64,000 bases of DNA from Candidatus Denitrolinea symbiosum (GTDB lineage Bacteria > Chloroflexota > Anaerolineae > Anaerolineales > Villigracilaceae), in contig BLAA01000003.1 in NCBI GenBank assembly GCA_017312345.1, forward strand, positions 62,001 to 126,000, in the 5' to 3' direction. Below are positions 34,225-41,896 of the stretch, one piece after another. The notes beneath the pieces were generated by a model. The model was given only the letters and a program-made list of their open reading frames with translations, searched no databases and was not told the DNA's origin. Position 1 is the stretch's first letter. Each line of letters starts with the position of its first letter. Both the position numbers and the translations under genes were made by a program.

Positions 34225-34692
34225 TTACTTCACCTTGACGATCTTGACCTTGAAATGGCCGCCGGGCGTCTCCACCTGCAGCGTCTCCCCGGCTTTATGA
34301 CCGATCACGGCCTTGCCGATGGGCGATTCGTTGGAGATCTTGCCTTCGCGCGGGTTGGCTTCCGCCGCGCCCACGATGATGAAGGTCTCGGCAGGAGAGC
34401 CTTCCTGCTCGATGGTAATTGTTGAGCCAACCTGGATCAGGCCCTCCTTGCTCTTGCCGGTCTCTTCGATGATGCGCGCGGTGGCAAGCATCACTTCCAA
34501 TTCCTGGATGCGGCCTTCCACAAAGGCCTGCTCGTTCTTGGCGGCCTCGTATTCGGCGTTCTCGATCAACTCCCCGCCTTCCATGGCTTCATGCAGGCGC
34601 TCAGCGACTTCCTGACGCTTCACTGTGCGCAAATAGTCCAGTTCTTCCTGAAGCTTCTGGAAGCCTTCTTTAGTCAGGAATGTTGTTGGCAT
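34225..34692 (-). CDS. greA: transcription elongation factor GreA
   Basis: 155 aa. The N-terminal coiled coil carries the acidic tip DYLRTVKRQEVAERLHEAMEGGELIENAEYEAAK and the C-terminal FKBP-like domain ends in GDESPIGKA-type sequence (NESPIGKAVIGHKAGE). It restarts backtracked RNA polymerase by transcript cleavage. It has its own promoter and terminator. Confidence 0.96.
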   Translation of the reverse strand: MPTTFLTKEGFQKLQEELDYLRTVKRQEVAERLHEAMEGGELIENAEYEAAKNEQAFVEGRIQELEVMLATARIIEETGKSKEGLIQVGSTITIEQEGSPAETFIIVGAAEANPREGKISNESPIGKAVIGHKAGETLQVETPGGHFKVKIVKVK

Positions 34693-34719
34693 AGACTTTC
34701 CCTGTTAAGATAGAAATTT

Positions 34720-34737
34720 GCATCTCCGAAGAGATGC
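34720..34737 (-). promoter_or_regulatory. C(UUCG)G hairpin in the greA leader
   Basis: On the greA transcript GCATCTC, loop TTCG, GAGATGC: a 7-bp stem closed by the very stable C(UUCG)G tetraloop, about 28 nt before the start codon. No T-run follows, so it is not a terminator. Confidence 0.6.
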
Positions 34738-34769
34738 ATGAATTGCCCACCGGGGCTGGAAACGCGCAT

Positions 34770-34798
34770 ACTATATCACGATTTCATGCGGCTTTCAA
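34770..34798 (-). promoter_or_regulatory. promoter of greA
   Basis: Minus strand TTGAAA (34798-34793), 17-bp spacer, TATAGT (34775-34770), overlapping the end of the upstream PIG-L gene. Confidence 0.75.
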
Positions 34799-35534
34799 GG
34801 AAATCCGACTGCCCAAATCGCCAAAGGCGGACTCCCGCCCGGGCGTAGGCCTCCAGCGAAGACCGCATCGCTTCGGGGCTTTCGAACAGCGTGGAAATCT
34901 GGGACGCGTAGGCGGCCACTCCCCGATTCCAGGCCTCGACGCCCTCGCTCGAAACCTCCTGGACCTCCATCCGGCCGCCGTCCATCAGCGGAGCCAACTC
35001 TTCGGGATGGTTCAGCACATACGGGACGTCGGCATAATACGTCAGCGGGCGATTCAGCCCCTCCGCCGCGCGCCGCACGAGGACGTGGTCCACGTGATGG
35101 CCGACCGTCAACGGGCAAAGCGCCACATCGTCCGGCTGGAGGCGGGACGCGAGCGCGGCGGTCATCTTCGCGGCCAGTTCGTCGTCCGCGGGATGCGGCG
35201 GCGCGAACACTTCCGTCGGGTAGAGCGGATCGCCGTCTCCGTTCCGCCGGTAGATGCAGTCGAGAAAACCGTCAAAGTGGACGGCTTGCGCGCCCACGAT
35301 GGCCGCGGCGCGTTCGTCCTCCGCCCGCCGCAGGCGCACCGTCTCTTCGGCGGACGAGAATCCCCACATGAAGTGAAGGACTTGCGCGAAGGGCGTGAGT
35401 TCGCCTTCGGGAGGGAAGCCGCAGACGAGGGTCCAGATTTCGACGCGCTCGCCCCGGCGCGCCTGGTCGTAGATCAACCCGCCCGCGGAGAGGACGGCGT
35501 CGTCCAGATGAGGGGAAATGTAAATCCAGCGCAT
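34776..35534 (-). CDS. PIG-L family N-deacetylase
   Basis: 252 aa. I start at MRWIYISPHLDDAVLSAGG, which contains the zinc motif PHxDD typical of LmbE/PIG-L enzymes; the third ligand lies in the HHVDHVLVRR stretch. These enzymes remove acetyl groups from GlcNAc-type sugars, for example in bacillithiol and mycothiol synthesis; the substrate here is unknown. Frames upstream of this Met run into the divergent PilZ gene. Confidence 0.85.
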   Translation of the reverse strand: MRWIYISPHLDDAVLSAGGLIYDQARRGERVEIWTLVCGFPPEGELTPFAQVLHFMWGFSSAEETVRLRRAEDERAAAIVGAQAVHFDGFLDCIYRRNGDGDPLYPTEVFAPPHPADDELAAKMTAALASRLQPDDVALCPLTVGHHVDHVLVRRAAEGLNRPLTYYADVPYVLNHPEELAPLMDGGRMEVQEVSSEGVEAWNRGVAAYASQISTLFESPEAMRSSLEAYARAGVRLWRFGQSDFLESRMKS

Positions 35535-35598
35535 GTCCTGATTAAACCACAGGTTGATTTTCCCGGACAAGTAATGTAAACTCGCAATGGAGGCCGCC

Positions 35599-35952
35599 AT
35601 GCAGGACAGACGCCGACTGCCGCGCAAATATCTCATCATCTACTCGCGTGTCTTTGAACGCGCGTCCGGGAAACTTTTGGGTTATCTTTCAGATTTGAGC
35701 GAAAGCGGCGCGATGATCATCAGCGAGGAGACGCTCGAGGTGGGAAAAACCATCGCCCTGCGCTTCGACCTGCCCGATCCAAAGGTCTTTCCCATGAACA
35801 GCCTGCACATCGAGGCGGCAGTGACGCGTTGCGACAGCGACCTCAGCCCGGCCTTCCACGACATCGGTTTTGAATTCCGCGACGTTCCGCCCGAAAAACT
35901 GAAAGTGATCCAGCAGATGATGAAAATCTACGAGTTTCAGCGTTTTCAATAA
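35599..35952 (+). CDS. PilZ domain protein
   Basis: 117 aa. The RxxxR motif (RRRLPRKYL) and the DxSxxG motif (DLSESGAMI) of cyclic di-GMP-binding PilZ domains are both present, so the c-di-GMP site looks intact. I prefer the Met at 35599, which has GGAGG 6 bp upstream, over the Met at 35587. A TAAACT -10-like hexamer at 35577 would put the transcript start about 10 nt before the gene. Confidence 0.85.
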   Translation: MQDRRRLPRKYLIIYSRVFERASGKLLGYLSDLSESGAMIISEETLEVGKTIALRFDLPDPKVFPMNSLHIEAAVTRCDSDLSPAFHDIGFEFRDVPPEKLKVIQQMMKIYEFQRFQ

Positions 35953-36054
35953 ACCGCTCTCTCCAGGCCGATTTTCTACATCCCCTAAAATGGCTATCCG
36001 AAGCGTCTTGACGCTTAACTGGTGATGTGCTACCATCGCGGACAGGTTAAGTTA

Positions 36055-36097
36055 CAGCGCAATTTGCTAAATTGCGCTCGGCAAATTGGCAATTTGC
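36055..36097. repeat. tandem hairpin element upstream of a LysM gene
   Basis: Two adjacent perfect palindromes: AGCGCAATTT / AAATTGCGCT (3-nt loop) at 36055-36077 and GGCAAATT / AATTTGCC (3-nt loop) at 36079-36097. GTTAAGTTA before and TAACTTTAAC after can pair around both, and CTACCATC repeats flank the whole. The role is unknown. Confidence 0.65.
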
Positions 36098-36160
36098 CCT
36101 ATAACTTTAACTTGTTGATATACTACCATCTTCGCTAGTCAAAATACGAGGAGATTCGTA

Positions 36161-36865
36161 ATGTCCTATAAAAAATTCGCGGCGATAATCGCGCTGTTCG
36201 CCTTGCTGCTTCCCGCCTGTCAACGATCGCTGGACACGGGACAGCCGGTCGCCCCGACCAGCATCTATGCGGGCGACTCCATTTCCACCCAGGGCGACCC
36301 GATGGCGCAGATCGCCCAAACCGCCACCGCCATGATGCAAACTCCCACGGCGGACGGCGAGCCGAGCGCGACGCCCGAGAGCGAGAACGGCACACCCGAC
36401 GCCGAGGCGACCGCCACGCCGGGAGTGGGACTTCCCATTGCCAGCGCCGCCCCCTCGTCCACGCCGGAGACGGACGACGCCTTCGCGGGTCAGGCGACCG
36501 CCACCCCCACGCAGATCGTTGTGAGCGGCCGCCCGTCCACCTATACCCTGCAGACGGGCGAATTCCCCTGGTGCATCGCGCGCCGCTTCAATGTAGACCC
36601 GCAGACCCTGCTATCGCTCAGCGGCCTTCGAGAGGGAGTGGTCTACCCGGCCGGCACGCTTCTGCGTATCCCGCAGAGCGGCTCCTTCCCCGGCCCGCGC
36701 GCCCTGCGCGCCCACCCGACTACGTACACGATCTCCTCCGCCGACGAAACTTTCTACAGCATCGCCTGTCTTTTCGGCGACATTGACCCGGGCGCAATCG
36801 CCCAGGCCAACGGACTCGCCCTCGGTTCTCCCCTGACCGTCGGGCAGACCGTGAAAATTCCCTAA
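36161..36865 (+). CDS. LysM lipoprotein with two LysM domains
   Basis: 234 aa. Lipobox LLLPACQ, then about 90 residues of Ala/Thr/Pro-rich low-complexity spacer, then two LysM domains (YTLQTGEFPWCIARRFNVDPQTLLSLSGL and TYTISSADETFYSIACLFGDIDP). Each LysM carries an unusual Cys, which may form a disulfide. Cell-surface glycan-binding lipoprotein. A strong terminator follows. Confidence 0.82.
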   Translation: MSYKKFAAIIALFALLLPACQRSLDTGQPVAPTSIYAGDSISTQGDPMAQIAQTATAMMQTPTADGEPSATPESENGTPDAEATATPGVGLPIASAAPSSTPETDDAFAGQATATPTQIVVSGRPSTYTLQTGEFPWCIARRFNVDPQTLLSLSGLREGVVYPAGTLLRIPQSGSFPGPRALRAHPTTYTISSADETFYSIACLFGDIDPGAIAQANGLALGSPLTVGQTVKIP

Positions 36866-36883
36866 CCCGATCCCGTCTCCGAG

Positions 36884-36906
36884 ACGCCCAGGCCATCCCT
36901 GGGCGT
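36884..36906 (+). terminator. intrinsic terminator after the LysM lipoprotein
   Basis: Stem ACGCCCAGG / CCTGGGCGT with a 5-nt loop, then T5. Confidence 0.85.
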
Positions 36907-36972
36907 TTTTCAAATTGGAACTTTGCGAGCGCGGCCCAATCCCGCGCTCCCCCGCAGAAAACAGGAGCAAAC

Positions 36973-37518
36973 ATGCCATTCAAACTACTCGGATCTGAAA
37001 TCCTGTTCAAAGGCCGCGCCTTCGCCATCCGCCGCGACTGGCTGAAGACGCCCGACGACCGCGAAACCAAATACGACATCATCGAACACGGCGGGTCAGT
37101 GGCGCTGATCCCGCTCGACGCGCAGGGCAACCTGCTCTTCGTGCGGCAGTACCGTCACGCCGCGGGCATGGACCTGCTCGAACTCCCGGCTGGGACGCTG
37201 GACGCGGGCGAGGCTCCCGAAGTCTGCGCGGCGCGCGAGATCCGCGAAGAGACGGGCTTCGCGGCGGGCAGACTGGAGAAACTGGGCGAGTTCTATCTCG
37301 CGCCGGGCTACTCCACCGAATTCATGGTGGTGTTCCTCGCCACAGAGTTATCGTACGATCCGCTCGAGGCGGACGCGGACGAATTTCTCAGCGTGGAAAA
37401 AATCCCGCTGGCAGAGGCCTTCCGCAAGGCGGAGCGAGGCGAGATCCCAGACGCGAAGTCGCTGGCGGCGCTGACCTTGGCGCGTCCGCGCTTGCAAGAC
37501 GGGTTGGATTCTCGTTGA
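36973..37518 (+). CDS. NUDIX hydrolase, ADP-ribose pyrophosphatase type
   Basis: 181 aa. A complete Nudix box is seen in GTLDAGEAPEVCAAREIREETGF, preceded by the RQYRHAAGMDLLELPAG motif common in ADP-ribose pyrophosphatases and followed by LAPGYSTE. It cleaves ADP-ribose or related nucleoside diphosphates with Mg. It stands alone between a terminator and the purB promoter. CAGGAG precedes the ATG. Confidence 0.88.
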   Translation: MPFKLLGSEILFKGRAFAIRRDWLKTPDDRETKYDIIEHGGSVALIPLDAQGNLLFVRQYRHAAGMDLLELPAGTLDAGEAPEVCAAREIREETGFAAGRLEKLGEFYLAPGYSTEFMVVFLATELSYDPLEADADEFLSVEKIPLAEAFRKAERGEIPDAKSLAALTLARPRLQDGLDSR

Positions 37519-37605
37519 GCGGCGCAGGAAGAAACTGGGCGATGAGGGGGATACTTCTTCGGGGCATAAGCAATCGTCCGCGCAAAGCCGCCTCGACAAC
37601 TGTTA

Positions 37606-37618
37606 TATAATCGAACCA
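37606..37618 (+). promoter_or_regulatory. -10 element abutting purB, probably leaderless
   Basis: TATAAT at 37606-37611 is followed by 6 nt and the purB ATG. Transcription would begin at or next to the A of the ATG. No Shine-Dalgarno sequence or clear -35 is seen. Confidence 0.5.
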
Positions 37619-38979
37619 TGACCGACGCGCTGCACGCCCTCTCCCCTCTGGATGGACGCTATGCCGACGCGGCCGCGCCGCTGCGGGACTTCTTCTCCGA
37701 ATTCGCCTACCTGCGCGGACGCGTGCGCGTCGAACTCGACTTTCTGGCGGCCCTCTCCGACCTCGGCCTGTTCCGCCCCCTGAGCGCTTCCGAATCCGCC
37801 CGCCTCGCCTCCGTCCATGCGGATTTCTCCGACGCCGACGCGGAATCCATCCTCGCCTGCGAGCGCCAGACGCGGCACGACGTCAAAGCCATCGAATATT
37901 TCCTTCGGGACAAGTTGCAAACCAACTCGCTGGCAGACGCGATCCCGTGGCTTCACTTCGGCTTGACCTCGGAGGACGTCAACAACCTCGCGCAAGCCCT
38001 CGCCCTGAAAGGTTCGCGGGACCAAGTCATCCTCCCCGCGCTCGATTCCCTCCTTGCCGCGCTCTGCGACTTCGCCCTCCGTCATCGCGCCGTCCCCATG
38101 CTGGCGCGCACGCACGGACAGCCCGCCGTCCCCACCACGCTGGGAAAGGAATTCGCGGTCTACGCGGCGCGTCTCCAAAAAGTCCGCGCCGACGTCGCCT
38201 CCTTCCGCTTCGAAGCCAAACTGACGGGCGCGGTCGGCAACTTCAACGCCCTGCAAGCCGCCGCCCCGCGCGTGGATTGGATCGCGTTCAGCCAAACCTT
38301 CGTCGCGGGTTTCGACCTCGAACCCAACCTGGTCGCCACACAAATCCTTCCCTACGACAACTGGATCCGCTACTTCGACCTCCTCCGCCTCACCAACTCC
38401 ATCCTGATTGATTTCGCGCAGGATGTTTGGCGTTACATCAGCGACGGCGGTTTGAAACAGGCGGTCGTCGCAGGCGAGGTCGGTTCCTCGACGATGCCGC
38501 AGAAAGTGAATCCGATTGACTTCGAAAACGCAGAGGGGAACCTCGGTCTCGCAAACGCGCTGTTCGCGTTCTACGCCCAAAAATTACCCGTCTCGCGCCT
38601 GCAACGCGACCTCTCAGACTCCACCGTGCGGCGGACGTTCGGCGCGGCGCTGGGTCACTGCCTCGTGGCGTGGACCAGCCTCGGGCGGGGGATGAAGCGC
38701 ATCGCCCCCGACGAGGAAAAAATCGAAGCCGAGTTGAACGCCCACTGGGAAGTCGTCGCCGAGGGCGCGCAGACCATCCTGCGCGCGGCGGGACGGGACG
38801 ACGCGTACGAGTCGCTCAAAGCGCGGACGCGCGGCCGCGTCCTGACCGAGGCCGATTACAAGTCCTGGTGCGAAGCGATTGACGTGGACGAAGCGACGCG
38901 CGCCCGCCTGCTCAGTCTCTCCCCCGCGTCGTATATCGGGCTGGCCGTCGAGTTGACCGAGCGGGTCTGCAAACGCTGA
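37618..38979 (+). CDS. purB: adenylosuccinate lyase
   Basis: 453 aa. It acts twice in purine synthesis (SAICAR to AICAR, adenylosuccinate to AMP). The fumarase/aspartase signature GSSTMPQKVNPIDFENAEGN, the N-terminal LSPLDGRYADAAAPLRDFFSE and RTHGQPAVPTTLGKE match the E. coli-type enzyme. The ATG lies only 6 nt after a TATAAT, without a ribosome site. Confidence 0.96.
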   Translation: MTDALHALSPLDGRYADAAAPLRDFFSEFAYLRGRVRVELDFLAALSDLGLFRPLSASESARLASVHADFSDADAESILACERQTRHDVKAIEYFLRDKLQTNSLADAIPWLHFGLTSEDVNNLAQALALKGSRDQVILPALDSLLAALCDFALRHRAVPMLARTHGQPAVPTTLGKEFAVYAARLQKVRADVASFRFEAKLTGAVGNFNALQAAAPRVDWIAFSQTFVAGFDLEPNLVATQILPYDNWIRYFDLLRLTNSILIDFAQDVWRYISDGGLKQAVVAGEVGSSTMPQKVNPIDFENAEGNLGLANALFAFYAQKLPVSRLQRDLSDSTVRRTFGAALGHCLVAWTSLGRGMKRIAPDEEKIEAELNAHWEVVAEGAQTILRAAGRDDAYESLKARTRGRVLTEADYKSWCEAIDVDEATRARLLSLSPASYIGLAVELTERVCKR

Positions 38980-39039
38980 CTTTGCCGGCGCACGGGCAGG
39001 GTGAACTTTGGCGTAATTTTGAAGGGGAAATAAGCCGCC

Positions 39040-39136
39040 GTCGTAGTAAATTCCTTCGAAAATCAGATTCCTGATCGCGAATTTCACGAATGCGCGCGAA
39101 TTTTTCGCGCCTTTTCGTGAAATTTGCGTCATTCCG
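39040..39136 (-). repeat. dispersed palindromic repeat, copy B
   Basis: Read on the minus strand it shares order and blocks with copy A at 31650-31738 (GAATGACGC, AATTTCACGAAAA, TTCGCGCGCATTCG, GAAATTCGCG). It follows purB. Confidence 0.7.
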
Positions 39137-39221
39137 ACCGAAAAGAAGACGCCGACGTTATTTTCGGTAAAGTCCATTTGTCCATTGTAAAAATTAATTA
39201 GGATGAAGCGCAAGGCTTATA

Positions 39222-39264
39222 GTGATGAATATCATTAGTGAAAATTTTCACTCACTAATATACT
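39222..39264 (+). promoter_or_regulatory. class II CRP/FNR-type promoter of the hydrogenase operon
   Basis: GTGAT-GAAT-ATCAT (39222-39235) keeps the TGAT-N4-ATCA core of FNR sites. TATACT at 39259-39264 predicts a start near 39270, placing the site centre (39228.5) at about -41.5, the class II activator position. Between them AGTGAAAATTTTCACT (39237-39252), nested with ATTAGTG/CACTAAT, could bind a repressor. Confidence 0.6.
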
Positions 39265-39286
39265 TCAATTGATTGGAAACCAAACT

Positions 39287-39838
39287 ATGGAAAATATCGC
39301 CTATTTGCTTCTGAGTCTCGCCGCGGCATTTTGCGCGTACCGCGCCATGATCTCCAAACACCTCCTGCCCTCCGCGTTGTACCTGGCTTGCGTCAGCGCG
39401 TCGGTCAGCATCAGCCTGTACCTGCTCGGCGCGTACGAGGTGGCGGTGATCGAGTTGAGCGTGGGCGCGGGACTGGTGACCGTGATGCTCGTCTACACCC
39501 TGAGCGTGGTCGGCGAAGATACGTACGACCCGGCTTCGATCATCCCCAAGCCGGTCGCGTTCTTGATCGTCGGCGCGATCGCCGTCCTCGCGGCCTGGAT
39601 GGCCTATCCGGTTGTGACGCATCCGGTCGAGAACGGCGAAGTCCTGCTGGCAGACGTTCTCTGGAAACAACGCGCGCTCGACGTTTGGGTTCAGGTCACG
39701 CTGATCTTTTCAGGCGTGATGGGGGTGCTGGGCCTGCTCTCGGAACGGACGATCAAAATCAAAGAAGAACAAATCCTGCAAATGGCCGAGACGGAAAAAC
39801 CGATCGCCATTCAGATGGAAGAGGAGATGCGCGTATGA
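39287..39838 (+). CDS. hydrogenase membrane subunit, MbhD/NuoJ-like
   Basis: 183 aa, about five membrane segments. The block LPSALYLACVSASVSISLYLLGAYEVAVIELSVGAGLVTV fits DUF4040/MbhD, a subunit shared by Mrp antiporters and membrane-bound hydrogenases and related to NuoJ. It is the first gene of the operon. I start at MENIAYLLL; no strong ribosome site is seen. Overlap with the next gene is ATGA. Confidence 0.75.
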   Translation: MENIAYLLLSLAAAFCAYRAMISKHLLPSALYLACVSASVSISLYLLGAYEVAVIELSVGAGLVTVMLVYTLSVVGEDTYDPASIIPKPVAFLIVGAIAVLAAWMAYPVVTHPVENGEVLLADVLWKQRALDVWVQVTLIFSGVMGVLGLLSERTIKIKEEQILQMAETEKPIAIQMEEEMRV

Positions 39839-40146
39839 ATATTTCGCCGCTCGACATTGTTTTGCTTGGGACGGTGTTGCTGTTGGCTGTCGGCTTTTAC
39901 GGCTTGCTCATCACACGCAACCTGATCAAGCTGGTGTTGGTTTTGCAAATTCTGGTGAAGGCCGCGGTGATGGCGCTTGTGCTGGCGGGCAAGTCCAGCG
40001 GAAACTTGGGACTTGGGCAGAGTCTGGCCGCGACGGTGATCGTGGCCGATACCGTTGTGGCTGTCGTCGCGCTGGCGTTGGCGGTGCAGGTCCGCAAACA
40101 CGCCGGTACGCTCGACGTGACCAAACTCTCGTCCCTGCGAGGCTGA
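39835..40146 (+). CDS. hydrogenase membrane subunit, NuoK/MnhC-like
   Basis: 103 aa with three membrane segments. The layout (LLAVGFYGLLITRNLIKLVLVLQILVKAAV and the later SLAATVIVADTVVAVVALALAVQV) fits NuoK/HyfE/MnhC subunits, with a Glu-less first helix. It overlaps the previous stop by ATGA and is followed 1 bp later by the NuoL-like gene, so the three are translated together. Confidence 0.78.
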   Translation: MNISPLDIVLLGTVLLLAVGFYGLLITRNLIKLVLVLQILVKAAVMALVLAGKSSGNLGLGQSLAATVIVADTVVAVVALALAVQVRKHAGTLDVTKLSSLRG

Positions 40147-40147
40147 T

Positions 40148-41896
40148 ATGACGGGTATCTTGATCGGACTTGTGATCGGCCTGCCCTGGCTGGGCGCGCT
40201 GGTCCTATGGCGCGTTTCGGACGAACGACCCCGCCTCCAGCATGCGCTGGCAGTTGCGTTTTCCAGCGCGGCCGGATTCGCGTCCCTGGCGTTGATCCCG
40301 TTTGCCTCCGCCGAGACGGCCGTCCGCATTGACGCGGGACGTTACTTCGGCGAGTTGACATTTGTCGCCGACGGGTTGGCCGTCTCCCTGACGGCCATCG
40401 CCTGTGTGATCGGCGCGTTGGCGGTTATTTTTTCGATGGATTACATGCGCGGCGAAGCGCAACTGAGCCGCTACTACGCGTTCATCCTGTTGTTCATCGG
40501 CGCGATGGCAGGATTGGTACTCAGCGGCAACCTGCTGTTCATGTTCTTCTTTTGGGAGATCACCGCGCTCTGCTCGTACGCGCTGATCTCGTTCTACAAC
40601 GACGACCCCAAAGCGGTGGCGGGAGGCGTCAAGGCTTTGCTCATCACGCAGGTCGGCGGCGTCGGTTTGCTGGCCGGAGCATTGACAGCCTATTCGGCGC
40701 TGGGAAGTTATCAGGTCTCCGACTTGCTCGCCAAAGCGGAAACTTTACCGTCCAATTTTCTCGCGCTGACCGCGTTCGGATTTCTGATCGCGGCCGCGGC
40801 CAAGTCCGCGCAGTTTCCGTTCCACACCTGGCTGCCCGACGCGATGGAAGCGCCCACGCCGGTCAGCGCGCTGATCCATGCGGCGACGATGGTCAACGCG
40901 GGCGTGTACCTGCTAGCGCGTTTCTACCCGGCCTTCGCCCAAGTCCCCGGCTGGACTCTGGCAGTCACGCTGGTGGGACTCGTCTCGGCTTTGATCGCGG
41001 CCTTCATGGCGCTCGCCGCGACGGACCTGAAGCGCGCGCTGGCGTATTCAACGGTGAGTCAACTCGGATACATGGTCTATGCCATCGGTGTGGGAGGCGT
41101 GCTCGCCAGCCAATTCCATCTGCTAAGCCACGCCGTCTTCAAAGCTTTGCTGTTCCTCGCGGCGGGCGCGGTCATTCACGCCAGCGGCACGCGCGACATG
41201 CGCCGGATGGGCGCGCTCGGCAAACAAATGCCGTTCGTGCGCAATGTGTTCGTGTTCGGCGCGCTGGCTTTGATGGGCATCCCGATTTTAAACGGTTTCT
41301 GGAGCAAAGAGATGATCCTCGAAGCCGGTTTGAGTCACGGTCCGATCTGGGCTTTAGTCGGCATGGTGATGGTCGCGGGAATGACGGCCTTTTATACGTT
41401 ACGCATGACCTGGCTGGTCTTCTTCGGCGAGGCGCGCGAGTCCCGGCACGCGCACGAGGCGGGCCGCGCGATGAAAGTCTCGCTGGGATTGCTTGGTCTG
41501 GGCGCGTGGACCACCTGGCTGTTGATTGAACCGTTCAGCGCATTGCTTCAACATACACTGCCGTTTCATGGGATTTCATCTTTGAATTTGTCCGAGCTGA
41601 GTCATGAAGTGTTCACGGCGCCGCTCACGTACGCGGCGTTGATCGTGATCGCGCTCGGGCTGGGAATCTTCTGGATGGTCAGGAAACAGGCTGCGGGTCG
41701 GAGGGAATCGCGGATGGACGTCCTCAGCCGCGAAAGCTTCGGCTTCGAGTGGCTGAACCGCCGCGTCGCCTCCTGGACCGTCGGGCTGGGTTCCGTTTTG
41801 CAAAGAACGCAGACCGGCGTGCTGAGTTGGAACGCGGTGGGCATCCTCGGCGCGCTGTTGATCGTTCTGGTCTTTCTCGTGTGGAGCGTGAAATGA
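40148..41896 (+). CDS. hydrogenase ion-pumping subunit, NuoL-like
   Basis: 582 aa, about 14-15 membrane helices. The antiporter-like core is clear: [73 protein letters not shown] and [14 protein letters not shown]. The conserved Lys and His residues of the proton path are in these blocks. It couples hydrogenase electron flow to proton or sodium transport. Overlap with the next gene is ATGA. Confidence 0.9.
   Translation: MTGILIGLVIGLPWLGALVLWRVSDERPRLQHALAVAFSSAAGFASLALIPFASAETAVRIDAGRYFGELTFVADGLAVSLTAIACVIGALAVIFSMDYMRGEAQLSRYYAFILLFIGAMAGLVLSGNLLFMFFFWEITALCSYALISFYNDDPKAVAGGVKALLITQVGGVGLLAGALTAYSALGSYQVSDLLAKAETLPSNFLALTAFGFLIAAAAKSAQFPFHTWLPDAMEAPTPVSALIHAATMVNAGVYLLARFYPAFAQVPGWTLAVTLVGLVSALIAAFMALAATDLKRALAYSTVSQLGYMVYAIGVGGVLASQFHLLSHAVFKALLFLAAGAVIHASGTRDMRRMGALGKQMPFVRNVFVFGALALMGIPILNGFWSKEMILEAGLSHGPIWALVGMVMVAGMTAFYTLRMTWLVFFGEARESRHAHEAGRAMKVSLGLLGLGAWTTWLLIEPFSALLQHTLPFHGISSLNLSELSHEVFTAPLTYAALIVIALGLGIFWMVRKQAAGRRESRMDVLSRESFGFEWLNRRVASWTVGLGSVLQRTQTGVLSWNAVGILGALLIVLVFLVWSVK

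Larger units (their letters stand above)
38980..39286. other. intergenic region between purB and the hydrogenase operon
   Basis: 307 bp, AT-rich on the right side. It holds dispersed repeat copy B (39040-39136), then a TGAT-N4-ATCA site, an AGTGAAAATTTTCACT palindrome and a TATACT -10. No conserved ORF. Confidence 0.7.
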
